Of a stretch of 64,000 bases of DNA, positions 52,003 to 62,202 are shown one piece after another. Numbering within the stretch: position 1 is the stretch's first letter; the number at the start of each line of letters is the position of its first letter. The position numbers were made by a program, and so were the translations under genes. A model generated the notes under the pieces. That model had not been told where the DNA came from and did no database searches. It saw nothing but the letters and a program-made list of their open reading frames with translations. The stretch comes from Primorskyibacter sedentarius (GTDB lineage Bacteria > Pseudomonadota > Alphaproteobacteria > Rhodobacterales > Rhodobacteraceae), in assembly GCF_004342065.1 (NCBI RefSeq), contig NZ_SLZU01000008.1:62001-126000 (forward strand), in the 5' to 3' direction.

Positions 52003-53181
52003 ATGAAGATCAGCGTTTGGAAGATGATGGGCGCGGTGCTCGCCTTGACGGGGTCCGCCGCGATGGTGAATGCCCAGCCCGTGATGCCGGGTGGCATGGA
52101 GATGGGCCCGCTTGAGGTGGGCGTTGTCGAGATGACATTGCAGGAGGTTCCGCGGGTCGTGACCTCGCCGGGGCATGCTGTCGCGTTTCAGGAGGTCGAG
52201 GTGCGCCCCCGTGTGGGCGGCGTCGTGCAAGAGATCCTGTATACGCCCGATCAGCTGCTGAAGGTCGGTGACCCGCTGTTCCGTATTGACGATTCCTCTT
52301 ATGTCGCGGCAGAGGCCACGGCACGGGCCAACCTTGCAACGGCGCAGGCCAAGCTGCCGGTGATGCAGGCGGCCTATGACCGTGCCGTGCAGCTGGCAGG
52401 GCGCGGCTATACCGAGGCCGAGGTCGAGGCGGCGCGCGCAAGTCTGGCAGAGGCGCAGGCGACGCTGGAATCGGCGCAGGCCGCGCTGGATTACGCACAG
52501 ACCGAACTGTCCTGGACCACGTTGAAAAGCCCGATTGCCGGGCGCGCCGATGTGGCGACAGTGTCTGTGGGCGATCTTGTGACCGCGGGGCAGGCGGATG
52601 CGCTGACCACCATCGTGCAGGCCGATCCGATCTATGTGGACATGATGGAAGCCAGCGCGCGCATTCTTTCTGTGCGCAAGGGCATTGCCGAAGGGGTGCT
52701 CAAGCAGAACGATGCGCTTGAGGCGACGCTGACGCTTGAAAACGAAGAGGTGTTCCGCGGCACGGGCCAGCTGGTCACGGCCGGCAATTCGGTTTCCTCC
52801 TCGACGGGGACGGTGACCATCCGGTTCAAGTTCGACAATCCCCAGCATGTGGTCATTCCGGGCATGTTCGTGCGGGGCGAGGTCGTTATCGGCTCCATCC
52901 AGGCCTATCTGGTGCCGCAACTGGCCGCCACGCGGGAAAATTCCGGCAAGCTGACGGCGTATGTCGTGGGCGAGGACGGCACCGCCCGGCAGATCACGCT
53001 GGAAGATGACGGCACCTATGACAACGCGTGGATCGTGCGCGAAGGGTTAAGCGATGGCGACCAGCTGATCGTGGACGGGCTGTCGTCATTGCGGGCCGGT
53101 CAGGCCGTGACGCCCGTCGCGGCGACCATTGATGAAGACGGCGTCGTGCGCGATGCCGAAACCCCCGCCACGGAGGACTGA
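52003..53181 (+). CDS. RND efflux periplasmic adaptor (membrane fusion protein)
   Basis: 392-residue HlyD/AcrA-type adaptor linking the inner-membrane pump to the outer-membrane channel. A signal segment MMGAVLALTGSAAMVNA is followed by split lipoyl half-motifs (AFQEVEVRPRVGGVVQEILY, and TTLKSPIAGRADVATVSVGD). An alpha-hairpin (about 105-165, Ala/Glu-rich) and beta-barrel and membrane-proximal domains follow. There is no lipobox. Three bases separate it from the pump gene. Confidence 0.92.
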   Translation: MKISVWKMMGAVLALTGSAAMVNAQPVMPGGMEMGPLEVGVVEMTLQEVPRVVTSPGHAVAFQEVEVRPRVGGVVQEILYTPDQLLKVGDPLFRIDDSSYVAAEATARANLATAQAKLPVMQAAYDRAVQLAGRGYTEAEVEAARASLAEAQATLESAQAALDYAQTELSWTTLKSPIAGRADVATVSVGDLVTAGQADALTTIVQADPIYVDMMEASARILSVRKGIAEGVLKQNDALEATLTLENEEVFRGTGQLVTAGNSVSSSTGTVTIRFKFDNPQHVVIPGMFVRGEVVIGSIQAYLVPQLAATRENSGKLTAYVVGEDGTARQITLEDDGTYDNAWIVREGLSDGDQLIVDGLSSLRAGQAVTPVAATIDEDGVVRDAETPATED

Positions 53182-53184
53182 TCC

Positions 53185-56100
53185 ATGGCCGCCTTCTTCA
53201 TTCACCGCCCGGTTTTCGCCTGGGTGCTTGCCATCGCGACCATGCTGCTGGGTGCCTACAGCATGACCAGCCTGCCGATCTCGCAATATCCCGACATCGC
53301 CCCGACAACGGTGCGGATCACCGCGTCCTACTCTGGCGCCTCGGCTGAAACGGTCGAAAACTCGGTCACTGCCGTCATCGAGGACGGGCTGACCGGGCTG
53401 GATGGCCTGACCTACATGACCTCGTCCTCCAGCGAAGGGGCGGCCAGTGTTTCGCTGACCTTTGATGACAGCATCGACCCCGACATGGCGCAGGTGCAGG
53501 TGCAGAACAAGCTGCAGCTGGTTGAATCACAACTGCCCGACGCTGTCACCAGCCGGGGGGTGTCCGTCACCCGCTCGACCAGCTCGATCCTGATGGTCGG
53601 GGCCCTTGTCAGCGAGAATGACGCTTACTCCTCGCTCGAACTGGGGGATATCCTGAGCAGCACCATTCAGGACGCGGTACAGCGTACTGATGGGGTTGGG
53701 TCGATCAACCTCTTTGGCACCGAATACGCGATGCGGATCTGGCTGAACCCGGAACGTCTGTATCAATATCAGCTGACCGCTGCCGATGTGACCTCGGCCG
53801 TGTCGCAGCAGAACACCAATGTCACCGTTGGCAGTCTGGGCGATCAACCGGTCACCAAGGGCCAGCAATTCACGGTGTCCCTGTCGGCACAGTCGCAGCT
53901 TGGATCGGTAGAGGATTTCCAGTCCATCCTGCTGAAAACCGACGCTGATGGATCGGCGATCTATCTGGGCGATGTGGCGACGGTAGAGTTGGCCGAAGAA
54001 GATTACGGCAGCGTCAGCCGCTACAATGGCCACCCGGCTGCCGGCTTTGCCGTCAACCTGTCCACCGGAGCCAATGCCGTCGACACCGCAGAGCGGGTGC
54101 GCGCGGTGATGGACGGGCTGTCAGGGGCCTTGCCCGAGGGGGTGAGCATTGAATACCCCTATGACACCTCGCCGTTCGTCGAGGAATCCATCGATCAGGT
54201 TTACGAGACGCTGATCGAGGCCATCGTGCTGGTTTTCCTTGTTATCTTCCTGTTCCTGCAAAGCTGGCGCGCGACGCTTATTCCGACGATCGCCGTGCCG
54301 GTCGTGCTGCTGGGCACGTTTGGCGTGCTTTCGGCCTTTGGCATGTCGATCAACACGCTGACGATGTTCGCGCTGGTGCTGGCCATTGGCCTGCTGGTCG
54401 ATGACGCCATCGTCGTGGTCGAGAATGTCGAGCGCGTCATGGAAGAAGTGGGTCTGGATGCAAAGGCCGCCACCGAAAAGAGCATGGGCGAGATTTCGAC
54501 CGCGCTGATCGGGATCGTGATGGTTCTGTCGGCGGTGTTCCTGCCGATGGCCTTCCTGTCCGGATCGACCGGGGTGATCTACAAGCAGTTCTCGGTCACG
54601 ATCATCTCGGCCATGGTGCTGTCGCTGTTCGTGGCGCTGATCCTGACGCCTGCCATGTGCGCGCAGCTTCTTAAACCCGGTCACGGCAAGGCCCCGGTGG
54701 CGCCGCTGCGCTGGTTCAACGCCGGGCTTGACCGGCTGACGGGCGGCTATGGCGCCACTGTCGGGCGGCTCGCATTGCGGCCGTTCCGCATGATCGTTGT
54801 GCTGGGGCTGGTGGGTTTCGGCGCCTACTGGGTCTATGATCGCCTGCCAAGCTCTTTCCTTCCGACAGAGGATCAGGGCGTTCTGATGGCAATGGTCGAG
54901 CTGCCGCAAGGCTCTACCGTTCAGCAGACGCAATACACGATCGAGCAGATCGAAGACTATCTGCTGACCGAAGAAGCCGATGTCGTGGATGGGGTGTTCG
55001 CCAATGTCGGGTTCAGCTTTAGCGGGTCCGGGCAGCAATACGGCGTGCTGTTCATCCGGCTGAAAGATTACGAAGAGCGCCCGGATGACGATGCCGCCGA
55101 CCTGTTGGGGCGCGCGAATGGCCGGTTCTTCCAGTCGCGGCTTGGCAGCATCTTCGTGCTGCAACCGCCCGCCATTCAGGGTCTGGGCACCACGTCGGGC
55201 TTTGCCATGTATCTGGTCGGTCAGTCCGGCGCAGGGCAGGACGCGCTGAGCTATGCGGCCGATCAACTGGTGGCGCTGGGCAATCAGGACGGGCGGGTGA
55301 CAAACCTGCGCGGCAATGATGCGGCGACCGAACCCGCGCTTAAACTGCGGATCGATCAGCAGCGGGCCGAGGCGCTGGGCGTGTCGCTGTCGGATGTGAA
55401 CACCATGTTGTCCACGGTCTTTTCGGGCTCGTACGTGAACGACTTCCCGCTTGGCAACGACCTGCGCGAGGTGATCGTTCAGAGTGGTGCTGACTGGCGC
55501 ATGCAGCCTTCGGATATCGATCACTGGTATGTGCGCAATTCCTCGGCAGAGATGGTGCCGCTCTCGGCCTTCATGAGCCAGGAATGGGAGATGATCACGC
55601 CGAAGCTGGCCCGTTACGGCGGCACCCGCGCGCTGGAAATCTCGGGCGAGGCGGCAAGCGGCATCAGTTCGGGCGACGCGATGGACCTGATGGAAGAGCT
55701 TACCGCCGAACTCGACGGCTCTTACGCCGCGGCCTGGACCGGGCTCAGCTATCAGGAGCGCCTGTCCGGCGATCAGGAGGCCATCCTTTACGCGATCTCG
55801 GCGCTGGTGGTCTTTCTTTGCCTTGCCGCATTGTATGAAAGCTGGGCGGTGCCTTTCGCGGTCATGCTGTCGGTTCCGGTGGGCATTCTGGGCGCGCTGG
55901 TGACAACCTGGTATTTCGGGCAGGCGAATGACGTCTATTTCAAGGTGGGCCTGCTGACGACAATCGGTCTGGCGGCAAGAAACGCCATCCTGATCGTCGA
56001 ATTCGCAGAAGCGCTGCGCGTCAAGGGCCAAAGCCTGATGGAGGCCACGACCACGGCGGCGCGGCAGCGGCTTCGCCCGATCCTCATGACCTCGCTGGCC

Positions 56101-56292
56101 TTCGGCTTTGGCATCCTGCCGCTGGTGCTGGCCTCGGGGGCGGGGGCCAATGCCCAGAAATCCATCGGCACCGGCATGCTGGGCGGGATCATCTTTTCAG
56201 CGGTCATCGGGATCGTGATGGTGCCGGTCTTCTATGTCGCTGTCATCAGAACCACGGAAATATTCCGCATCCGGAAGGAAGCCTTCCTGTGA
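53185..56292 (+). CDS. RND multidrug efflux pump (HAE1/AcrB type)
   Basis: 1035-residue proton-driven inner-membrane trimer with 12 helices and two large periplasmic loops. The N-terminus MAAFFIHRPVFAWVLAIATM is classic. Proton-relay paired Asp lie in AIGLLVDDAIVVVENVERVM (about 405-406), and the second-half Lys/Arg region is in TIGLAARNAILIVEFAEALR. Length and the ISQYPDIAPTTVRITASYSG motif place it in the HAE1 family, exporting hydrophobic toxicants. Overlaps the channel gene by four bases. Confidence 0.93.
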   Translation: MAAFFIHRPVFAWVLAIATMLLGAYSMTSLPISQYPDIAPTTVRITASYSGASAETVENSVTAVIEDGLTGLDGLTYMTSSSSEGAASVSLTFDDSIDPDMAQVQVQNKLQLVESQLPDAVTSRGVSVTRSTSSILMVGALVSENDAYSSLELGDILSSTIQDAVQRTDGVGSINLFGTEYAMRIWLNPERLYQYQLTAADVTSAVSQQNTNVTVGSLGDQPVTKGQQFTVSLSAQSQLGSVEDFQSILLKTDADGSAIYLGDVATVELAEEDYGSVSRYNGHPAAGFAVNLSTGANAVDTAERVRAVMDGLSGALPEGVSIEYPYDTSPFVEESIDQVYETLIEAIVLVFLVIFLFLQSWRATLIPTIAVPVVLLGTFGVLSAFGMSINTLTMFALVLAIGLLVDDAIVVVENVERVMEEVGLDAKAATEKSMGEISTALIGIVMVLSAVFLPMAFLSGSTGVIYKQFSVTIISAMVLSLFVALILTPAMCAQLLKPGHGKAPVAPLRWFNAGLDRLTGGYGATVGRLALRPFRMIVVLGLVGFGAYWVYDRLPSSFLPTEDQGVLMAMVELPQGSTVQQTQYTIEQIEDYLLTEEADVVDGVFANVGFSFSGSGQQYGVLFIRLKDYEERPDDDAADLLGRANGRFFQSRLGSIFVLQPPAIQGLGTTSGFAMYLVGQSGAGQDALSYAADQLVALGNQDGRVTNLRGNDAATEPALKLRIDQQRAEALGVSLSDVNTMLSTVFSGSYVNDFPLGNDLREVIVQSGADWRMQPSDIDHWYVRNSSAEMVPLSAFMSQEWEMITPKLARYGGTRALEISGEAASGISSGDAMDLMEELTAELDGSYAAAWTGLSYQERLSGDQEAILYAISALVVFLCLAALYESWAVPFAVMLSVPVGILGALVTTWYFGQANDVYFKVGLLTTIGLAARNAILIVEFAEALRVKGQSLMEATTTAARQRLRPILMTSLAFGFGILPLVLASGAGANAQKSIGTGMLGGIIFSAVIGIVMVPVFYVAVIRTTEIFRIRKEAFL

Positions 56293-57647
56293 AACCCCAA
56301 TTCCTCTTGCTGGGCCTGCTTGTGGCCGGCTGTGCGGTCGGCACGGAGTATCAACGCCCCGAAGTCGCCCTGCAGACCCGATTTGTCGAGGGCAGCGCCG
56401 AGTCTGTCGGCGCGGTTGCCACGCAGAAATGGTGGCTGGACTACAAGGATGCGGTGCTGACCGGGCTTGTGTCGCGCGGACTGGCGCAGAACCTTGACGT
56501 GATGGCCGCGACCGAGGCGATCCGGCAGGCGCAGGCAAATCTGCGCCAGACCGGTGTCAATTCCGCCGCCGATGGTTCGCTGTCTGCACAGCGCAGCACG
56601 ACCGGTGGCGATGTGATTGACGGGACGGTCACCACCGACAGTGGATCACTGGGGGCGGCGCTGGTGCTTGATCTCTTCGGGGGGATCCGGCGCGAACGCG
56701 AGGCTGCGGCAGCGTCGCTGACCGCCGCGCGGGCCGAGGCCGAAACCGTACGTCTGGCCTGGCTGGCCGAGCTGCTGTCGGCCTATTCCGATGCGCGTTA
56801 CTATCAGGAGGTGCTGGCCCTGACCCGCGCAACGATCAAGACGCGCGAAGAAACGGTCGGGATTACCCGCAGCCAGTATGAGGCAGGCGCGGCGACGGAA
56901 TACGAGGTTGCCGAGGCGCAGGCACTGCTGTCCACGGCGCGGGCAAGCCTGCCGCAATATGGCGCGCTGTTTGACGCAAATGTCTATGCGATCGCAACCC
57001 TGCTGAACGAGCCCGCAGGCCCGATCCAGTCGCAGTTGCAAAAGGGCGCGCCGCAGCTGTCCACGCCCGGCAGCGCCCGCACCGGCGTGCCTGCTGACCT
57101 GTTGCGCAACCGTCCGGATGTGCGCAGCGCCGAAGCCGATCTTGCCGCCGCCGTGGCCGCTGTTGGCGTGGCAGAGGCAGCGCTTTACCCGTCCCTGTCG
57201 CTGACGGGCACGGTGGCGCGCGCCGATGGCGTGGACAGCTGGACCTTTGGCCCGCAACTGTCGCTGCCCGTGTTCAAGCAAGGGCAATTGCGGGCAAGCC
57301 GCGATGCGCAGATCTCTGTCGCGAGACAGGCAGAGCTTGCATGGCGGGGCGCTGTGGTGTCTGCGGTCGAGGATGTTCAGGTCGCCCAATCCAACCTGTC
57401 CCGTTCCCGGCAACGGGCCGGCCTGTTGAAAAAGGCGGCAGACGATTACGGACATGCTCTGGCATTGGCACAGCAGAACTATCGCAGCGGTGCCATCACG
57501 CTTCTGGATCTGCTTGAGACGGATCGAAACACCGCCTCTGCACGGATTTCGGCGGCCTCTGCCGTCAATGACGCGGCGCAGGCCTGGGCAACATTGAAAA
57601 TCGCCACTGGGGCGGGTTCCGCCGCGACAGGGCAAGTCGGCAACTGA
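56289..57647 (+). CDS. Outer-membrane efflux lipoprotein (NodT/OprM type)
   Basis: 452-residue TolC-fold channel with lipobox LLVAGC, so the mature Cys is lipidated. Two OEP repeats have the expected landmarks: NLDVMAATEAIRQAQANLRQ, LRNRPDVRSAEADLAAAVAA, SLPVFKQGQLRASRDAQISV and ALAQQNYRSGAITLLDLLET. It completes the tripartite pump; the start overlaps the RND stop (ATGA-type junction). Confidence 0.92.
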   Translation: MKPQFLLLGLLVAGCAVGTEYQRPEVALQTRFVEGSAESVGAVATQKWWLDYKDAVLTGLVSRGLAQNLDVMAATEAIRQAQANLRQTGVNSAADGSLSAQRSTTGGDVIDGTVTTDSGSLGAALVLDLFGGIRREREAAAASLTAARAEAETVRLAWLAELLSAYSDARYYQEVLALTRATIKTREETVGITRSQYEAGAATEYEVAEAQALLSTARASLPQYGALFDANVYAIATLLNEPAGPIQSQLQKGAPQLSTPGSARTGVPADLLRNRPDVRSAEADLAAAVAAVGVAEAALYPSLSLTGTVARADGVDSWTFGPQLSLPVFKQGQLRASRDAQISVARQAELAWRGAVVSAVEDVQVAQSNLSRSRQRAGLLKKAADDYGHALALAQQNYRSGAITLLDLLETDRNTASARISAASAVNDAAQAWATLKIATGAGSAATGQVGN

Positions 57648-57708
57648 CAGGCGCCTGCGCGGAGCGTTCCAGGCAGGCGGCAAAACGAATTCGGGTAGTG
57701 AAAGGCCT

Positions 57709-58443
57709 ATGAAACTGATGAAACATCTTGGAAAAATCGCACTTGTCGTTGCGTTGATCGGCGCTGCCTTCGTGGCACTGATGCTGTCTGGCGCGCGTTT
57801 GGGCCTGTGGGAGCCGATCACGGGGTTCGGGCTTTACCGGACCTATCTCAACCCGCTGGGCTGGTTCCTTGCTGGTCTGGGTGTGCTTGCGCTGGTCATC
57901 CACCTTCTGCGCAAGGAAACCGTTGGGGCCGTGGCTGGCGGTGTTGCCGCGCTGATTGGTGTGGCCTGTCTGGTGCCTTTGATCGCGGGGACGCTCAACC
58001 CGCAGCCGCGCGCGGCACCGATCCACGATATTTCCACCGATACGGTCACCCCGCCGGCCTTTGAAGTGCTGGATGAAACCCGCGCAGGCGCCAGAAATCC
58101 GCTGGAATACGGCGGGCCGGAACTGGCCGAGGCACAGGCCGCCGCCTATCCCGATATCGCGCCGCTTGACACAGACCTGTCCGCAGATGCCGCCTATGAG
58201 CGTGCCTTGGAGGTTGCGCAGGAGATGGGCTGGGAGATCGTGGCCGCAGACGCGGATCGCCACCGTTTCGAGGCGACCGCACGCACCTCTGTCTTTTACT
58301 TCGCAGATGACGTGGTGGTTGTCGTGTCGCCTCTGGATGCGGGCAGCCGTGTGAACATGCGGGGCGTGTCCCGGGTCGGTCGCAGCGATCAGGGCGTCAA
58401 TGCCGCCCGTATCCGCGACTTTCAACAACGGTTCAAGGGCTGA
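57709..58443 (+). CDS. DUF1499 family membrane protein
   Basis: 244 residues. Three N-terminal helices (IALVVALIGAAFVALMLSGA, LGWFLAGLGVLALVIHLL, AVAGGVAALIGVACLVPLIA) precede a periplasmic DUF1499 domain: AAYPDIAPLDTDLSADAAYE, MGWEIVAADADRHRFEATAR, FADDVVVVVSPLDAGSRVNM, and closing RVGRSDQGVNAARIRDFQQR. Function not known. It lies between the pump and ABC exporter genes in the same direction but has its own spacing. Confidence 0.85.
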   Translation: MKLMKHLGKIALVVALIGAAFVALMLSGARLGLWEPITGFGLYRTYLNPLGWFLAGLGVLALVIHLLRKETVGAVAGGVAALIGVACLVPLIAGTLNPQPRAAPIHDISTDTVTPPAFEVLDETRAGARNPLEYGGPELAEAQAAAYPDIAPLDTDLSADAAYERALEVAQEMGWEIVAADADRHRFEATARTSVFYFADDVVVVVSPLDAGSRVNMRGVSRVGRSDQGVNAARIRDFQQRFKG

Positions 58444-58539
58444 CCTCTCGGCCCTTGCGCGACGCGCGGGGCCGGGCCTTCACGCCCGATTGTCGGTTGT
58501 GACACCTGCAATCGGGCACGCAACTGGGTGCTTATCGGC

Positions 58540-60324
58540 ATGTTTGACGTGACAGACACACCCCGCGAGGGGCATCGCAATCCGGGTGCGCCGGGCTGGC
58601 GTGAAAGAGTTCTGCGGTACAAATGGGCGCTTCTCGCCCTGTTGCTGTGCCAGGTGGGGCAGGTGACGGCCTCGCTGCTCTTGCCCAGCTTCAGCGCCGA
58701 TATCATCGATACCGGGATAAGCGGCGAAGACGTTTCGGCCATCCGTCATTTTGGCGCTCTTATGGGCATTGCTGCCGGGGTTCAGCTTGTTCTGAGCGCC
58801 ACGGCGGTGTTTATCGGCGCAAGAGTGGCCTACCGGATTGCCGAAAGCCTTCGTGCCGATGTGTTTGCCAAGGTGCACAGCCTTGCACTGTCGCAGGTGC
58901 AGGGTTTCACCGTCGGGTCGCTTATCACGCGGTGCACCAACGATGTGCTTCAGGTTCAGACGATGCTGAACATGGGGCTGACGGTGATCGTCATTGCCCC
59001 GATCATGGGGATCGGCGGGTCGATCATGGCGGTGCGTCAGGACGTGCAGCTGTCACAGCTCCTGCTGTTCTCGGTCCCGATCCTTGCCCTGATCATCGGC
59101 GTCCTGACGATCAGGGCCATCCCGCTGTTCCAGCGGATGCAGAAACAGCTTGATGGCGTGAACAGCATCCTGCGCGAACAGGTTCAGGGTATCCGGGTCA
59201 TCCGCGCCTATTTGCAGGAAGCACGGGAAAGCACACGTTTCGGCGCCGCCAATACGGACCTCACCGGGACCGCGCTCCGTTCCGGGCGGTTGATGGCGAC
59301 AATGACGCCGTCCTTGACGGCTGCGATGCAGCTGACCTCTGTCGCGCTGATCTGGGCCGGGGCCAGCCGTGTGCGCGCCGCAGAGCTGGAGATTGGCGCG
59401 CTCATTGCCTTTCTGTCTTATGTCGCGCTGATCCTGATTTCCGTGATGATGATGGGCATGATGATCGTCATGCTGCCGCGTGCGCTTGTCAGTGCGCGGC
59501 GGATCACGAACCTGCTTCGAACCCCGGTCGATGTCGGCCCGCCCTCCGCGCCCAAGCCCCTGCCGCCGCGTAGCGCCGGGCTGCATCTGTGCTTTCAGGA
59601 TGTCGGGTTCGGCTATCCGGGGGCCGAGGCGATGGTGATCGAGGACATCACCTTTGACCTTGGTCCGGGGGAGGTTCTGGGCGTGATCGGGGCGACGGGG
59701 TCGGGGAAATCCACCATCCTCAACCTGATTGCGCGGCTTGATGATCCAAGCACCGGGCGCATCACGCTGGGCGGGGTTGATCTGCGCGACATTGCGCAGA
59801 CGGATCTGTCATCGCGCATCGGCTATGTCCCGCAGAAATCCTATCTTTTTTCGGGAACCATTGCCGATACGCTGCGGCTTGGAAACCCCGAGGCGGACGA
59901 GGCCGCGCTTTGGCGCGCATTGGAGGTGGCGCAAGCCGTCGATTTTGTGCGGGCCCTGCCCGAGGGGCTATTGTCGCCGGTGGCGCAGGGGGGCGGGAAT
60001 TTTTCCGGCGGTCAGCGCCAGAGGCTTGCCATCGCGCGGGCGCTTGCCTGCGATGCAGAGCTGTTTCTGTTTGACGACAGCTTTTCCGCGCTGGACCAGG
60101 TGACGGACCACAAATTGCGGACCGCCCTGCGCGGCGCCGTGCGCGAAGCCGCCACCGTGATCGTCAGTCAGCGGGTGGCGTCGATCCGCGATGCCGACCG
60201 GATACTGGTTGTCGACAAGGGACGCATGGTCGGGCTTGGCCCGCACGACACGCTGATGCAGGAATGCCCGGTCTACGCCGAAACAGTCCGTTCGCAGGCC
60301 CAGCCCGAGGAGGACGCGGCATGA
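58540..60324 (+). CDS. ABC exporter subunit with degenerate ATP site
   Basis: 594-residue half-transporter: six helices (about 20-320) plus an ATPase domain. Walker A GATGSGKSTIL, signature FSGGQRQRLAIARAL, and Walker B LFLFDDSFSALD in which the catalytic Glu position is Asp513. That substitution is the hallmark of the degenerate partner in heterodimeric exporters (TM287/288, BmrCD type). It overlaps the next ABC gene by four bases. ATG 58540 is used; GTG 58528 is an alternative, and neither has a strong ribosome site. Confidence 0.9.
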   Translation: MFDVTDTPREGHRNPGAPGWRERVLRYKWALLALLLCQVGQVTASLLLPSFSADIIDTGISGEDVSAIRHFGALMGIAAGVQLVLSATAVFIGARVAYRIAESLRADVFAKVHSLALSQVQGFTVGSLITRCTNDVLQVQTMLNMGLTVIVIAPIMGIGGSIMAVRQDVQLSQLLLFSVPILALIIGVLTIRAIPLFQRMQKQLDGVNSILREQVQGIRVIRAYLQEARESTRFGAANTDLTGTALRSGRLMATMTPSLTAAMQLTSVALIWAGASRVRAAELEIGALIAFLSYVALILISVMMMGMMIVMLPRALVSARRITNLLRTPVDVGPPSAPKPLPPRSAGLHLCFQDVGFGYPGAEAMVIEDITFDLGPGEVLGVIGATGSGKSTILNLIARLDDPSTGRITLGGVDLRDIAQTDLSSRIGYVPQKSYLFSGTIADTLRLGNPEADEAALWRALEVAQAVDFVRALPEGLLSPVAQGGGNFSGGQRQRLAIARALACDAELFLFDDSFSALDQVTDHKLRTALRGAVREAATVIVSQRVASIRDADRILVVDKGRMVGLGPHDTLMQECPVYAETVRSQAQPEEDAA

Positions 60325-62162
60325 GCGCGAACAAAGCTGTGCAGCTCGATACGGTCAAGCGGTTGCCAGACGGTGCCGCCAGTTCCGGCCCCAAAGCGCC
60401 GGGAGGGGCCATCGCCGGGGCAAAACCCAAGGACGCGCGAGACGCGATGCGGCGGATCTGGGAGGCATTTGGCAACAACCGGACGACGCTGGTTATCTCT
60501 TTGCTGCTAAGCGTGGGCAGCGTGATCGGAAGCTCTATCGGGCCCTGGCAGCTGGGCCACGCGACCGATCTTCTGGTCAGTGACGACTTCACGATGTCGG
60601 CCCTCGTGCGGCAGCTTCTGATCGTGGGCGCGATTTATCTGATGGCCTCCAGCCTCAACCTCTTGCAGGCCTGGCTGATCAACGATCTGGTGCAGAACAT
60701 GGGGCGCGATCTGCGCAAGGCCGCACAGGCCAAGCTGGCCCGCGTGCCGCTCCGCTGGTTCGATGCGCAGCCGGACGGAGAGGTCCTTTCGCGCTTCACC
60801 AATGATATCGACAACATGGTGCAGAACCTGCAGCAGGTCGCCAGTCAGGCGATGTTGATGCTTTTGACGGTTATCGGCGTGCTGGCGATGATGCTTGTGC
60901 TGTCGGTACCGCTTGCAGCCGTGGCGTTAGGCGGCATCGCCATTTCGCTTGGGGTGACGCGCGTGATTACCCGCGCCGCGCAGCCGAAATATGCCGAACA
61001 ATGGCGCGAAACAGGGCAGCTGAACGCCCTCGTGGAAGAGACATTCACCGGCCAGACCCTGATCCGGGTCTATGGCGCGCGCGACCGGGTCGACCAGCAA
61101 TTTGCCGAACAGAACGGTGCTTTGGCCAATGTCAGCCTGCGCGCGCAGATCCTGGCCAGCCTGATCCAGCCGACGATGATGTTCGTGAACAACCTGGCCT
61201 ATATCGCGGTGGTCGTTTTCGGGGCGATCCGGGTGCTGTCGGGTGGGCTGAGCCTTGGAGAGGTGCAAGCCTTCATCCAGTACATCCGCCAGATCGGGCA
61301 GCCGATATCGCAGCTGGGCAGCATGGCCGCGCAGGTGCAATCTGCGCTGGCCTCGGCAGAGCGGGTGTTCGAATTGCTCGACGCCCCTGAAATGTCCGAC
61401 GATCCGGCGTCGGAGACACAGCTTGCCATGCCGGTCGCGGGCCATGTTCAGTTCGAGCATGTCGGCTTTCGCTACAGCCCGGACCAGCCCCTGTTCGAGG
61501 ATGTCAGCTTTGAGGCGAGGCCGGGCCAGATGCTGGCTATTGTCGGGCCGACGGGCGCTGGCAAGACGACGCTGGTCAACCTGCTGGTCCGGTTTTACGG
61601 GATCGACAGCGGGGCCATTCGTCTGGATGGCAAGGATATCGCCACGCTGGCGCGCAGCGATCTGCGCCATGCCATCGCGATGGTGTTGCAGGATACGTGG
61701 CTCTTTACCGGCACGGTTCATGACAATATCGCCTATGGCCGCCCGGATGCGACCCGCGAGCAGGTTATCGCCGCTGCAAGACGCTGCCATGTTGATGATT
61801 TCGTGCGCACCCTTTCGGACGGTTATGACACGGTGCTTGAAAATGGCGGCGGCAGTCTTTCGCAGGGGCAGCGCCAGCTGATGACGATCGCGCGGGCTTT
61901 CCTGCTCGACGCGCCGATACTGGTTCTGGACGAGGCGACAAGCTCGGTCGACACCCGCACCGAAACATTGATCCAGAAGGCGATGGCCGACTTGCGTCAG
62001 GGCCGCACGAGTTTTGTGATTGCGCATCGCTTTTCGACCATCCGCGACGCGGACATGATCGTCTATATGGAAGCCGGGACCGTGCGCGAAACCGGTACTC
62101 ATGAAGAGCTTGTGGCGTTGCAGGGGGGCTACTGGCAGCTCCAGCACGGCGCGCAGAGTTGA
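60321..62162 (+). CDS. ABC exporter subunit with consensus ATP site
   Basis: 613-residue partner of the preceding gene. A cytoplasmic N-terminus of about 65 residues (polar, Ala/Pro/Gly-rich) is longer than usual. Six helices and a canonical ATPase follow: Walker A GPTGAGKTTLVNL, signature LSQGQRQLMTIARAF, Walker B LVLDEATSSVD with Glu538, and switch His in VIAHRFSTIRD. Together they form a multidrug or lipid-type heterodimeric exporter; substrate unknown. Confidence 0.9.
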   Translation: MSANKAVQLDTVKRLPDGAASSGPKAPGGAIAGAKPKDARDAMRRIWEAFGNNRTTLVISLLLSVGSVIGSSIGPWQLGHATDLLVSDDFTMSALVRQLLIVGAIYLMASSLNLLQAWLINDLVQNMGRDLRKAAQAKLARVPLRWFDAQPDGEVLSRFTNDIDNMVQNLQQVASQAMLMLLTVIGVLAMMLVLSVPLAAVALGGIAISLGVTRVITRAAQPKYAEQWRETGQLNALVEETFTGQTLIRVYGARDRVDQQFAEQNGALANVSLRAQILASLIQPTMMFVNNLAYIAVVVFGAIRVLSGGLSLGEVQAFIQYIRQIGQPISQLGSMAAQVQSALASAERVFELLDAPEMSDDPASETQLAMPVAGHVQFEHVGFRYSPDQPLFEDVSFEARPGQMLAIVGPTGAGKTTLVNLLVRFYGIDSGAIRLDGKDIATLARSDLRHAIAMVLQDTWLFTGTVHDNIAYGRPDATREQVIAAARRCHVDDFVRTLSDGYDTVLENGGGSLSQGQRQLMTIARAFLLDAPILVLDEATSSVDTRTETLIQKAMADLRQGRTSFVIAHRFSTIRDADMIVYMEAGTVRETGTHEELVALQGGYWQLQHGAQS

Positions 62163-62202
62163 TACCTATGACACCCGCAACCTTCCCTGAAAGGACTGAC
62201 CG

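Noticed and set aside
54121-56031. A 636-codon minus frame inside the RND pump gene, and similar long ones opposite the amine permease (48731-50458) and ABC exporter (60927-62147)
   Set aside because: All lie antisense to genes with full sets of family motifs and show no domain of their own.
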